From Deltaproteobacteria bacterium (GTDB taxonomy: Bacteria > Myxococcota > Polyangia > Haliangiales > Haliangiaceae): a stretch of 11,031 bases of DNA. Made by a program: the position numbers and the translations under genes. Each line of letters opens with the position of its first letter. The first letter of the stretch is position 1. A model generated the notes under the pieces. It was not told where the DNA came from. It searched no databases and saw only the letters and a program-made list of their open reading frames with translations. Below, in pieces: positions 1-8,035 of the stretch. Location of the stretch: assembly GCA_018262455.1 (NCBI GenBank), contig JAGSPR010000296.1:1-11031 (forward strand), given 5' to 3'.

Positions 1-1654
<1,654 letters not shown>

Positions 1655-2224
1655 CTACGGCGTCTTTTCTTCGCTCGGGTCGGCGGGCAGTAGGTAGTGA
1701 CACGCCGCGAGCGCGCGGATTTCGGCGTTCACCTCGGGAGCAGTCAGCATCGCGGCAAGCGCCACGTTACTCGTCCCCGTCACGGTGACATCACCGATCG
1801 TGACCTTCGAGGCGGTGATCACCGCCTTGCGGACGATCTGACCGGCAGGGTTGCCGATGTCGCCGTTGTCCATCACGCGCACCAGCGGTACGCCTTCGGA
1901 ATCGAACAGTTGGTTTGCGTGAATGCGCGCGACCGGATGGCCGTTCTGTGACAGCGTGGTTCCGTTGGCAGCGTCATTGCCGTTCCACACCGTCTCGCCG
2001 ACCTGGGCGACGAGCGGCCGTCCACCGACGAGCAACTCGATGCCATCGACGGTGGCGCGGCACGGGTGCCCGGAGACCACGCGCGCCGTGGTCTTGCCGT
2101 GGGCGTCCTTGACCTCGATCGTCACGCGCCGCTCCGGGGACGGCTCCGACGAAGCGGAGCGGCCCTGGCAGGCGATGAGCGCCAGGCAGGTCAGGAAGAG
2201 GATGCGCACGGGGCGGCGGTTCAT
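1655..2224 (-). CDS. putative lipoprotein of unknown function
   Basis: A 189-residue protein that I do not recognise. The N-terminus reads MNRRPVRILFLTCLALIAC: a basic n-region, a hydrophobic core and a lipobox LIAC with the lipidated Cys at residue 19. This predicts an outer- or inner-membrane lipoprotein facing the periplasm. The mature part is soluble and beta-rich by composition. It has two similar-looking stretches with alternating Val/Gly (ARIHANQLFDSEG and VRVMDNGDIGNPAG), a Cys in GHPC and another in AACHYL near the C-terminus, which could form a disulfide. I chose ATG 2224 because an upstream TTG at 2248 would put eight extra residues before the signal. No clear Shine-Dalgarno site is visible. 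Its TAG stop abuts the typA ATG, so the two form an operon. The gene at 2317 is divergent. The lipoprotein prediction is firm; the function is unknown. Confidence 0.85.
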   Translation of the reverse strand: MNRRPVRILFLTCLALIACQGRSASSEPSPERRVTIEVKDAHGKTTARVVSGHPCRATVDGIELLVGGRPLVAQVGETVWNGNDAANGTTLSQNGHPVARIHANQLFDSEGVPLVRVMDNGDIGNPAGQIVRKAVITASKVTIGDVTVTGTSNVALAAMLTAPEVNAEIRALAACHYLLPADPSEEKTP

Positions 2225-2300
2225 ATCAGGTACCCGGGATCGGGGCAATGCCAGTTGAAGAGCCTTCGCCTCGGCGATCTTCGCGATCGCCTGCGCGCTG

Positions 2301-2309
2301 TGCTACCTC
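2301..2309 (+). promoter_or_regulatory. putative extended -10 promoter, near-leaderless
   Basis: TGC followed by TACCTC, with the hexamer ending 7 nt before ATG 2317. It lies in the 92-bp gap between two divergent genes. No Shine-Dalgarno sequence precedes the ATG, so transcription would begin at or beside the start codon. The hexamer is a poor match to TATAAT; the case rests mainly on the same arrangement at four other genes in the window. Confidence 0.35.
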
Positions 2310-2316
2310 GGCCTGG

Positions 2317-3774
2317 ATGAGACCGGGCTGGATCGCGCTGGCGTGCGCTGTCGCGGGGGCCGCAGCCTGCAGCAGCAGCAAGCCCGCAGCGCCCCCAGAG
2401 CGCCGTGACGGCGGTTCCACGGACGCCCAGGTCGTCGAGATCCCCGCCCGGCCCCTGGGTATGCCCGATCTGGCCGCCTACGGCTGGCGCAAGCGGGGAG
2501 GCCACCCGGGCTACCAGCGGGCGCGAGCCGCCGAGGCCAAGAAAGATTGGCAGACGGTCGCCACCGCGTGCCAGCAGGCGCTCGGGGCCGATCCGGGGCA
2601 CCTCGAGGCGGCCTACCTGCTCGCCGCGGCTCTCGGGAATCTTGGGAGGCAGGACGCGGTGCTCGCCCCGCTCCAGCTCGCCGCGACGGGCGATTTCGGC
2701 AAATGGGGCCCCGCCTCGCTCGAGCTGCCCGAGCTGGCCGGGTTCTTCGCCACGCCGCTCGGCCAGGCCTGGCAACGCAGGGTCGAGCAGGATCGCGGCG
2801 CGTACATCAGCGCGCTCGCGCGTTCGCTGATCGTCGGTGCCGATGGCGATCTGTTCGCCTACGACGCCGAGTCCACGCGGTGGTACCGGATCACGCGGAC
2901 GTTTGGCGCGGTGGTCGGTGCGCTGAGGTTGACGCCGACGCGGATCGCGTACGTCACGCGCCAGCGCCCACGCGGCAAGCGGACCGGGTTCACGCTGGCG
3001 ATCGGCACGATCGATCTCGCGACCGGCCGGACGAGCAGGGCGATCGAGCTCGGCACGCGCGGGCCGATCACCTTGGCGTACTCGGCGCGGCAAGCCCCGG
3101 GCGTGTGGATCGGCGTCGGCGCCCCGCCCACGATGTCCTGGCGAAGGTTCGACGATGACTACAAGCTGTCGAACCTGCCGACGAAGACCGTGCGCCCGGG
3201 CGGGCCATGGCTCGAGGTCAAGGGCAAGCGCGCGCGGCTCCATGCCCTGCCGGTCGCGGGGGTCACCGCCGACTGGGATGACAAGGGCCTCGCGAGCGCG
3301 GTGCGGATCGGCAAGTCGAGCCGCGTGATCACCGTGCCGAGCCCGGGTCTGATCGACGGCAACACGGTCACGTGGTCACCGGATCGTTCCCACCTCGCGT
3401 TCGTGGCGCAGCTCGATGATCAGTGCGCGAAGGGCGCGCAGAACGCGGCGGCGTTCGTCGCCGACACCACGACCGGCGCGGTGCACGAGCTCGAGCGCGC
3501 TGCCGACGGCCTCGCCGTCGAGTGGCTCGACGACCGCCGGCTGGCGGTCGCGGGCGACCAAGGGGTGACGCTCGTCGATCTGGATGGCAAGCCCCCGCTG
3601 TCGCTCGCAGGTGCCGATGGCCTGCTCGCGCCGCGCCATCACCCGACCTGTACACCTCCCGATCCACCCGATGTCGAGGTGGAGCCGACGGATCCCGATG
3701 TCCCACCCTCCGAGGAGGCCGATCCGGCGCCCGGCGGTGAACCGGTGGACGCCGGTGTCGTCGATGCCCGTTGA
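2317..3774 (+). CDS. exported TPR / beta-propeller-like protein with acidic Pro-rich tail
   Basis: A 485-residue exported protein without a recognisable specific function. The start ATG 2317 gives MRPGWIALACAVAGAAACSSS, a signal peptide ending in AAAC. Cys18 could be lipidated, but the lipobox is atypical (Ala at -3), so it may instead be a cleaved secreted protein. Residues about 69-123 resemble a TPR pair (WQTVATACQQALGADPGHLE, then AAYLLAAALGNLGRQDAVLA). Residues about 165-430 contain repeated short beta blades of TolB/WD40 type, for example TWSPDRSHLAF near 352-362 and EWLDDRRLAVAGDQGVTLVD near 402-421. The last 40 residues are Pro/Asp/Glu rich and end in DAGVVDAR, a tail style common in myxobacterial surface proteins. 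An in-frame extension upstream to 2248 is unlikely because it would bury the signal peptide. A hairpin cluster follows the stop. Confidence 0.85.
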   Translation: MRPGWIALACAVAGAAACSSSKPAAPPERRDGGSTDAQVVEIPARPLGMPDLAAYGWRKRGGHPGYQRARAAEAKKDWQTVATACQQALGADPGHLEAAYLLAAALGNLGRQDAVLAPLQLAATGDFGKWGPASLELPELAGFFATPLGQAWQRRVEQDRGAYISALARSLIVGADGDLFAYDAESTRWYRITRTFGAVVGALRLTPTRIAYVTRQRPRGKRTGFTLAIGTIDLATGRTSRAIELGTRGPITLAYSARQAPGVWIGVGAPPTMSWRRFDDDYKLSNLPTKTVRPGGPWLEVKGKRARLHALPVAGVTADWDDKGLASAVRIGKSSRVITVPSPGLIDGNTVTWSPDRSHLAFVAQLDDQCAKGAQNAAAFVADTTTGAVHELERAADGLAVEWLDDRRLAVAGDQGVTLVDLDGKPPLSLAGADGLLAPRHHPTCTPPDPPDVEVEPTDPDVPPSEEADPAPGGEPVDAGVVDAR

Positions 3775-3786
3775 CCGGTGGGGGAA

Positions 3787-3821
3787 CCCTGCCGGCTTCG
3801 CCGGTAGGGGGGCGAAGCCCC
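3787..3821 (+). terminator. overlapping hairpins, candidate terminator
   Basis: Twelve bases after the TGA of the upstream gene. A 10-bp stem with a TTC triloop (3787-3796 with 3800-3809, one G-T wobble) overlaps a second hairpin, ggggc-gaa-gcccc (3809-3821). A third pairing, cttcgcc (3796-3802) with ggcgaag (3811-3817), competes with both. No U-run follows, so this is a GC-rich hairpin rather than a classical intrinsic terminator. It could also be a dispersed palindromic repeat. Confidence 0.5.
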
Positions 3822-3860
3822 GGTGGAGACCTGACAGGCGCTCGACCTGGTTTCGATTGG

Positions 3861-3889
3861 TTGGACCATGGCACAGCGGGTGCTCTAAC
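3861..3889 (+). promoter_or_regulatory. putative promoter for the gtrA-like gene
   Basis: TTGGAC at 3861-3866, a 17-nt spacer, then TCTAAC at 3884-3889 preceded by TGC, an extended -10. The expected transcription start falls within about 2 nt of GTG 3898, which supports that start codon and a leaderless mRNA. Confidence 0.45.
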
Positions 3890-3897
3890 CCCGGCTC

Positions 3898-4356
3898 GTG
3901 AGAACAAGTTGCGTACCCCCGCCTCGCCGAGGCTCGTCGGGCAAACCCCGCGAGATGCTCACCGCCGGCTTCGGCGGCGCCATCGCCACCGCTTGCGACG
4001 TTTCGACGCTCGTCCTCCTGGTCGAGCATCTCCACGTCTCGATCCCGGCGTCGGCGTTCGTGGCATCGACCGTGGGGGCGGTGGCGTGCTTCCTGATGAA
4101 CAAGCACGTCGCCTTCCGTGACCGCCGACCGGTCACGCTCCATCAGCTCGTCCGCTTCGGTCTCGTGGCCGTGGCGACCGCGTTCCTGATGGCGTTCGCG
4201 ATGAAGCTTCTCGCCGTCGACCTCCACGTTCCGTATCTGCTCGCGAAGATCGCGAGCGCGGCCGTCATCTTCGTCGCGTGGACCTATCCCGCACAGCGCC
4301 GACTCGTGTTCGCGCGCCATCGGGTTCCGACTTCGCCTGCTGCTTCGCTCGCCTGA
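3898..4356 (+). CDS. GtrA-like four-helix membrane protein
   Basis: A 152-residue integral membrane protein of the GtrA family (PF04138). These proteins are thought to help move or present polyprenyl-phosphate-linked sugars across the membrane for glycosylation of O-antigen, teichoic acid or arabinogalactan. Four hydrophobic segments are visible at about 23-43, 51-68, 85-105 and 112-130. Each pair ends in the family's basic-aromatic signature: FLMNKHVAFR after helix 2 and YPAQRRLVF after helix 4, as in the internal two-fold repeat of GtrA. I chose GTG 3898 because a promoter-like box lies 8 nt upstream; ATG 3955 (residue 20) is an alternative that still keeps all four helices. Neither has a good Shine-Dalgarno site. 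The gene ends 47 bp before the glycosyltransferase gene on the same strand, the usual GtrA partner. Family membership is fairly sure; the substrate is unknown. Confidence 0.85.
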   Translation: MRTSCVPPPRRGSSGKPREMLTAGFGGAIATACDVSTLVLLVEHLHVSIPASAFVASTVGAVACFLMNKHVAFRDRRPVTLHQLVRFGLVAVATAFLMAFAMKLLAVDLHVPYLLAKIASAAVIFVAWTYPAQRRLVFARHRVPTSPAASLA

Positions 4357-4390
4357 CGTTTCTGAGTGATCCGGTCCTTGACCGAGATCG

Positions 4391-4396
4391 AAGGAG
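4391..4396 (+). promoter_or_regulatory. Shine-Dalgarno site of the glycosyltransferase
   Basis: AAGGAG, seven bases before ATG 4404. This decides the start: the frame is open back to 4278, but that part overlaps the end of the gtrA-like gene and encodes no family sequence. Confidence 0.85.
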
Positions 4397-4403
4397 CTTT
4401 GTC

Positions 4404-5165
4404 ATGTCGTCACTGGTCCCGTTCGTGGATCTCTCCATCGTCGTGCCCGCCTACAACGAGGAACATCGGATCTCGCCGACCCTCGACCGGCTGCACGCCT
4501 TCCTCGCCGCTCAGCCGCTGCGGTACGAGATCCTGGTCGTCGATGATGGGTCGAAGGACAACACCTGCGGCGTCGTCGAGCAGGCGATGGGCAGGATCGC
4601 GAACCTGCGGCTGGTCCGCCAGGTGCCCAACCGCGGCAAGGGCGCGGCCGTCCGCAGGGGCATGCTCGCGGCGCGCGGTCAGATCCGCGTGATGTGCGAT
4701 GCAGACTGCTCGATGCCGCCGGAGCAGCTGCCGCGACTGCTCGCGCCGATCATCGCCTGCCAGGCATCGATCTCGATCGGCTCGCGCTATGCCGAAGGCT
4801 CGAAGAGCGACATCAAGCAGCCGTTCTATCGGATCCTGTGGAGCCGGCTCGCCAACAAGGTCATCCAGCGCTCGCTCGTCCCTGGCGTCCGCGACACCCA
4901 GTGCGGGTTCAAGGCGTTCACCGCCGAAGTCGCGCGTGACCTGTTCGCGCGGGCCAGGATCGATGGCTGGGCGTTCGACCTCGAGATCCTCGCGCTCGCT
5001 CGCCGTCGTGGTCATGCGATCGCGGAGGTCGGCGTCGAGTGGACCGATGATCGTCGCTCGCGGGTGAACCCGCTCAAGGACCTGTGGAAGGTCATCCGCG
5101 AGGCGATCGTGATCCGCAAGAATCTACGGACCGGCGTCTACAACGAGCTCCCCGCGGCCGCGTGA
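4404..5165 (+). CDS. polyprenyl-phosphate glycosyltransferase, GT2 family (ALG5/DPM1-like)
   Basis: A 253-residue GT-A fold enzyme of family GT2, expected to transfer a sugar (glucose or mannose in known relatives) from a nucleotide donor to undecaprenyl phosphate at the cytoplasmic face of the membrane. Motifs in order: IVVPAYNEEHRI (12-23), EILVVDDGSKDNT (42-54), PNRGKGAAVRRGM (75-87), the metal-binding DAD (99-101), SIGSRY (124-129), DTQCGFKAF (164-172) and DGWAFDLEILALARRRG (187-203), followed by VEWTDD. YNEExRI and CGFKAF match the dolichyl-phosphate glucosyltransferase branch (cd04188). There are no C-terminal membrane helices, so the enzyme is cytosolic or peripheral and probably relies on the neighbouring GtrA-like protein. 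The Shine-Dalgarno AAGGAG fixes the start. rnpB begins 28 bp after its stop. The enzyme class is secure; donor and final glycan are unknown. Confidence 0.93.
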   Translation: MSSLVPFVDLSIVVPAYNEEHRISPTLDRLHAFLAAQPLRYEILVVDDGSKDNTCGVVEQAMGRIANLRLVRQVPNRGKGAAVRRGMLAARGQIRVMCDADCSMPPEQLPRLLAPIIACQASISIGSRYAEGSKSDIKQPFYRILWSRLANKVIQRSLVPGVRDTQCGFKAFTAEVARDLFARARIDGWAFDLEILALARRRGHAIAEVGVEWTDDRRSRVNPLKDLWKVIREAIVIRKNLRTGVYNELPAAA

Positions 5166-5170
5166 AATCG

Positions 5171-5179
5171 TGGTATCCG
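5171..5179 (+). promoter_or_regulatory. possible extended -10 element for rnpB
   Basis: TGG followed by TATCCG, between the glycosyltransferase stop and rnpB. It would start transcription near 5186, about 8 nt before the P1 helix. No convincing -35 is visible and the hexamer matches weakly. Read-through from the glycosyltransferase gene is an alternative. Confidence 0.25.
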
Positions 5180-5193
5180 ATCAGTCGCCCAAT

Positions 5194-5567
5194 CGGCGGA
5201 GAGACCGAGGTGATCGCTGGCTCCGGCAATCGCGCAAGCGAGCGTCGGGGCGAGAGGAAAGTCCGAGCTTCATAGGGCAGGGTGCTGGTTAACGGCCAGT
5301 CGAGGTAACTCGCAGGACAGTGCAACAGAAAGCAAACCGCCTGTCGGTGGATCGGCCTCCGGCAGGTAAGGGTGAAATGGTGCGGTAAGAGCGCACCGCC
5401 TCGCTGGTGACAGCGAGGGCACGGCAAACCCCACCCGAAGCAAGACCAGACAGGGGTCGCGTTGCCCGCGCGATGACTCCGGGTTGGTCGCTTGAGCCCA
5501 CCGGCAACGGTGGGCCTAGACGAATGATCGCCATCAGACAAAACTCGGCTTACCGACCTCTCCGCCG
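5194..5567 (+). ncRNA. rnpB: RNase P RNA, bacterial type A
   Basis: The catalytic RNA that removes 5' leaders from pre-tRNAs. About 374 nt, close to the usual type A length. Conserved blocks appear in order: GAGGAAAGTCCGAGCTTC with AGGGCAGGGTGCTGG (CR-I region), AGGGTGAAATGGTGCGGTAAGAGCGCACCG, GCAAACCCCACCCGAAGCAAGACC (CR-IV), GGGTTGGTCGCTTGAGCC containing the GGU that pairs with tRNA 3' ends, and AGACGAATGATCGCC then ACAAAACTCGGCTTAC (CR-V). Visible helices: P1 5194-5203 with 5558-5567 (10 bp), P2 5209-5215 with 5526-5532, P3 with a GCAA-capped tip, P12 cctcgct/agcgagg around GGTGAC, and P18 cccaccg-gcaa-cggtggg with a GNRA loop. The exact ends are set by P1 and may be off by a few bases. 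It lies between two plus-strand protein genes; no classical terminator is obvious beyond P1. Confidence 0.97.
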
Positions 5568-5586
5568 TGCGGGCCTTGTTTTCACA

Positions 5587-5642
5587 GCGCTCTACGACCT
5601 GCGCTCCACGACCCGCGCTCTGCGACCTGCGCTCTACGACCT
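5587..5642 (+). repeat. 4 x 14-bp tandem repeat
   Basis: Four head-to-tail copies of gcgctctacgacct at 5587, 5601, 5615 and 5629. Copies 1 and 4 are identical, copy 2 differs at two bases and copy 3 at one. The array fills most of the gap between rnpB and the HD-domain gene and ends 13 bp before that gene's TGA-TACGGT box. The 14-bp period does not fit a coding repeat. It may be a slippage product or an array of regulator sites. Confidence 0.9.
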
Positions 5643-5655
5643 GCTCATTGCCGCG

Positions 5656-5664
5656 TGATACGGT
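5656..5664 (+). promoter_or_regulatory. putative extended -10 promoter, leaderless
   Basis: TGA followed by TACGGT, ending 6 nt before GTG 5671, so the expected transcription start coincides with the start codon. No Shine-Dalgarno site is present. The -35 position would fall in the last copy of the 14-bp repeat. Confidence 0.4.
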
Positions 5665-5670
5665 GGTCTG

Positions 5671-6996
5671 GTGGAGAAGCGTTCACCTGTCCACCAGATC
5701 GTGAACGCGCTCTGGCGCGCGCTGAACGACCTCGGATCCAATGCCACGCTCACCGAGATCGAGCGCTGGGGGTTTTCCATCCACATGGCGCTGTCGGCGC
5801 CGGGGCGGGAGTTCCACAACCACGATCACGTCGTCGACCTGATCGCGAACGGGGATCCGCTCGAGGTCATCGCCGCGCTCTATCACGACGCGATCTACAT
5901 CCAGGTCGATCAGGGCCTGCCGACATCGATGAAGGCCGAGCTCGGGATGGTGCTCGCGCACGAGGACACCGGTTGGCGCATCCTGCCGGCCGCGGCGGGG
6001 CTCGCCGGCGACACGCTCGCGGTGTTCGGCCGCAAGGTCGGCGATGTCGTCACCGGGACCTCCGGGCTCAACGAGCTGGCGTCGGCGCTGGTCGCGTCGC
6101 TCCAGCTGGCGAATTCACTTTCGCGCGAGCAGCGGATCGCGATCGCCGCGTGCATCGAGCAGACGATCCCGTTTCGCGTCGATCCCGTGCCCTTGCTTCA
6201 CGATCGCCTTGTCCTGCTCGGGCTCGCCGGCGAGACGCTCGACACCACGATGCGGCGGGCCGTGCGGCTCGGCAATCGTGACGTCGACAACTTCTCCGAC
6301 AACGAGCCCGCGAGGTTCCTCGACAACACCTGGAAGCTGCTGCCCGAGAGCAGCCCGGCCCTGCATTCGCCGCTGGTCTACACCGTCCGCGACTACCGGA
6401 TCGCGCTGCAGAAGATGGAGAGCTTTCTCGACACGCTGCCTGCCGAGCGCGTGTTTCACTGCTGGGCCGACGAACCCACCCCGGAGGCCTACGCGCGCCG
6501 CGTCGCCCGCACCACGGGTAACCTCGAGCTCGCGGTCCGCTACCTGCGTGCCAAGCTGTTCGCGATCGCGATCGTCGAGGCGATCGCGGAGGTCACGGGC
6601 GGCGATGTACCGGTCGACTACTTCATGGGGGCGCCGAAGTCGCAGCAGCAACGCACCGACCTCCGGCGAATCGAGCAGTTCCTGCCCAGCCTGGCGCCCG
6701 CACGTGATCTCGATCCGTCGCTCCAGCGCTTGTTGGCCGAGGGCCGCGCGTCGGAGTCGAGCTTCGACACCGGACCGTCACCGCTGGGCGCGTTCCTCCA
6801 CGCGACCGTCGGCGAGGCCGAGATGATGAAGGGCGTCGAGCTCGCTCGCCGGATGTGGGGTGGCGGCTGCGACACGTCGACGTTCCTCCAGGGCCCGCCG
6901 CCACGCCCGATCGCGGCGATCGCGCGCGCGGCTGGCAACATCATCGATACCCGGCGCGACCGGCTGTTCGCGCTCGCCGAGCGGCTCGAGCGGTAA
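5671..6996 (+). CDS. HD-superfamily-like protein with unrecognised C-terminal half
   Basis: A 441-residue soluble protein. The N-terminal half resembles predicted metal-dependent HD phosphohydrolases (COG4339 type): EFHNHDHVVDL (48-57) supplies His residues, AALYHDAIYIQVD (68-80) the HD doublet at 72-73, and NRDVDNFSDNE (202-212) late Asp residues that may complete the metal site. The motif spacing fits that fold, but I cannot confirm which residue is the last ligand. Relatives of that kind are about 200-220 residues, so residues from about 230 to 441 are an extra region, helical by composition, with no motif I recognise. There is no signal peptide or membrane helix, so it is cytoplasmic. The start GTG 5671 has no Shine-Dalgarno site but sits 6 nt after a -10-like box. 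It converges with the zinc-ribbon gene, with only 12 bp between stops. The substrate is unknown. Confidence 0.8.
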   Translation: MEKRSPVHQIVNALWRALNDLGSNATLTEIERWGFSIHMALSAPGREFHNHDHVVDLIANGDPLEVIAALYHDAIYIQVDQGLPTSMKAELGMVLAHEDTGWRILPAAAGLAGDTLAVFGRKVGDVVTGTSGLNELASALVASLQLANSLSREQRIAIAACIEQTIPFRVDPVPLLHDRLVLLGLAGETLDTTMRRAVRLGNRDVDNFSDNEPARFLDNTWKLLPESSPALHSPLVYTVRDYRIALQKMESFLDTLPAERVFHCWADEPTPEAYARRVARTTGNLELAVRYLRAKLFAIAIVEAIAEVTGGDVPVDYFMGAPKSQQQRTDLRRIEQFLPSLAPARDLDPSLQRLLAEGRASESSFDTGPSPLGAFLHATVGEAEMMKGVELARRMWGGGCDTSTFLQGPPPRPIAAIARAAGNIIDTRRDRLFALAERLER

Positions 6997-7008
6997 CGGC
7001 TCGTCGGG

Positions 7009-7773
7009 CTAGGAGGGCTTGGGCGCGCCGGCTGGTTCGGCGGCGGCCGCCGGATCCGGCTTGGGATCGAGCAGCTCCTTGCGATAGACGAGCCGGCCGC
7101 ACCGGGGGCAGGTCTCGATCGACTCCATGCGCGCGAGGATGTTGTTGAGCTGCGGTGGCAGCGCCATGTGGCAGCCCTGGCAGACGCCCTTGATGACCGG
7201 CGCGACCGCGTAGCCGCGCTTCGCGGCGAGCGTGTCGTAGATCTTGAGCCACTGTTTCTCGACGTGTGCCCGCGCCTCGTCGCGGATCGTGCGCGCTTCG
7301 GCGAGCTGCGCGATCAGCGAGGCAAGCTGGTCGGCCATCGCCGCCTCGTTCTGGGTCAGCTCGTTGCGGACGCCATCGACGTCCTTGTCGCGTGCCTCAA
7401 GCTGCGTGTTCGACGTCGTCGACGCTTCGACGACCTTCTTCAGCTCGGCCTCGCGGTCGCTGATCGACTTGCGCTTGTTCTCGACCTCGCGACTCGCGGC
7501 TCCGAACTCCTTGCTGTTCTTCGACGCCTGGAGCTTGCTCTGCGCAGCCTTGAGGGCCTCGCGCTCGCGATCGAGCTGGTCCTGCTGGGTCTTGCGCCAG
7601 GTCTCGGTCTCGGTGAGCTTGGCCCGCTCGACATCGAGCATGCCCTGGAGCTTGGCGAGATCCCGGCGGAGCGGATCGAGCCGCGCGGGGAGCTGGGTGC
7701 TGGCGGTCTCGAGCTCCCGAACTTTCACATCGGACTGCTGGAGCTGGAGGAGGAACACGAGCTGTTCGCGCAC
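7009..7773 (-). CDS. coiled-coil C4 zinc-ribbon protein (CT398 / DUF164 family)
   Basis: A 254-residue protein of the zf-RING_7 family, with chlamydial CT398 as the structural model. Residues about 5-180 form a long charged coiled-coil hairpin, followed by YDTLAAKRGYAVAPV and a C4 zinc ribbon: C198-x2-C201 (GVCQGCHM) and C222-x2-C225 (CPRCGRLVY). The family is proposed to act as a nucleic-acid- or complex-binding adaptor; no reaction is established. A Pro/Ala-rich tail (from about 236) follows the ribbon. The start is GTG 7773, supported by GAAAGG seven bases upstream. The tRNA gene ends 54 bp upstream on the same strand and may be co-transcribed. The 3' end converges on the HD-like gene with a 12-bp gap and no room for a separate terminator. 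Family is firm, role unknown. Confidence 0.92.
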   Translation of the reverse strand: MREQLVFLLQLQQSDVKVRELETASTQLPARLDPLRRDLAKLQGMLDVERAKLTETETWRKTQQDQLDREREALKAAQSKLQASKNSKEFGAASREVENKRKSISDREAELKKVVEASTTSNTQLEARDKDVDGVRNELTQNEAAMADQLASLIAQLAEARTIRDEARAHVEKQWLKIYDTLAAKRGYAVAPVIKGVCQGCHMALPPQLNNILARMESIETCPRCGRLVYRKELLDPKPDPAAAAEPAGAPKPS

Positions 7774-7827
7774 TTCGTTGCCTTTCGACTGCGTCGCAGA
7801 GACGGCTGGGAGATCGAGTTTTCAGCG

Positions 7828-7901
7828 TGGGCCCACCTGGGCTCGAACCAGGGACCCACCGGTTATGAGCCGGCCGCTCTAACCGACTGAGCTATGGGCC
7901 C
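7828..7901 (-). tRNA. tRNA with CAU anticodon, most likely tRNA-Ile2
   Basis: A complete 74-nt cloverleaf read on the minus strand from 7901: acceptor GGGCCCA/TGGGCCC, D arm GCTC...GAGC, anticodon stem GCCGG/CCGGT around loop CTCATAA, variable GGGTC, and T arm CCTGG-TTCGAGC-CCAGG. The discriminator is A and CCA is not encoded. The anticodon CAT lies at 7865-7867. CAU can mean Met or lysidine-modified Ile2. The GGCTCATAACC anticodon arm and GG-purine-CC acceptor resemble Bacillus and E. coli tRNA-Ile2 rather than elongator Met, and initiator features (unpaired 1-72, three G-C pairs closing the anticodon stem) are absent. If Ile2, it reads AUA after TilS modification. The tRNA call is certain; the isotype is less so. 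Confidence 0.95.
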
Positions 7902-7951
7902 GAGCCGACGGCTGCCACTTGTTGTGGAAGACCGCACGGTTCGCGACGCGC

Positions 7952-7979
7952 AGACTATCAGGTTGCCAGGAAACGACAA
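7952..7979 (-). promoter_or_regulatory. putative promoter for the tRNA (and zinc-ribbon gene)
   Basis: On the minus strand: TTGTCG (7979-7974), a 16-nt spacer ending in TGA, then TAGTCT (7957-7952), an extended -10. Transcription would begin near 7945, about 44 nt before the mature tRNA 5' end. It is divergent from the promoter of the lactonase-like gene. Confidence 0.5.
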
Positions 7980-7993
7980 CACCTCGGCCACAT

Positions 7994-8008
7994 CTGCCGG
8001 TGCGGCAG
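7994..8008. promoter_or_regulatory. palindromic site, possible operator
   Basis: A perfect dyad, ctgccg-gtg-cggcag, which extends one A-T pair further out past a T-G wobble. It covers the place where a -35 box for the TATACT at 8022 would sit and is 15 bp from the tRNA -35 box, so a bound protein could affect either promoter. A chance GC-rich palindrome is possible. Confidence 0.3.
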
Positions 8009-8021
8009 GTTGGCACAACGG

Positions 8022-8027
8022 TATACT
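8022..8027 (+). promoter_or_regulatory. -10 element TATACT, near-leaderless promoter
   Basis: TATACT, an excellent -10 match in a GC-rich background, ends 8 nt before ATG 8036. Transcription would start about 2 nt upstream of the ATG. No Shine-Dalgarno sequence lies between, and the -35 position has no good match. Confidence 0.45.
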
Positions 8028-8035
8028 TCCGACCC

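Noticed and set aside
2221..4320. Minus-strand open frames under the propeller-protein and gtrA genes
   Set aside because: Arg/Pro/Gly-rich translations without motifs; the plus-strand genes have signal peptides, membrane helices and family motifs.
7168..7890. Plus-strand open frame of 240 codons running into the tRNA
   Set aside because: Antisense to the zinc-ribbon protein and through the tRNA; repetitive LELAL composition mirrors the coiled coil.
8010..8026. ttggcac...tatac as a sigma-54 type promoter
   Set aside because: The GG and GC elements are not spaced as -24/-12, whereas TATACT fits a sigma-70-type -10 box.
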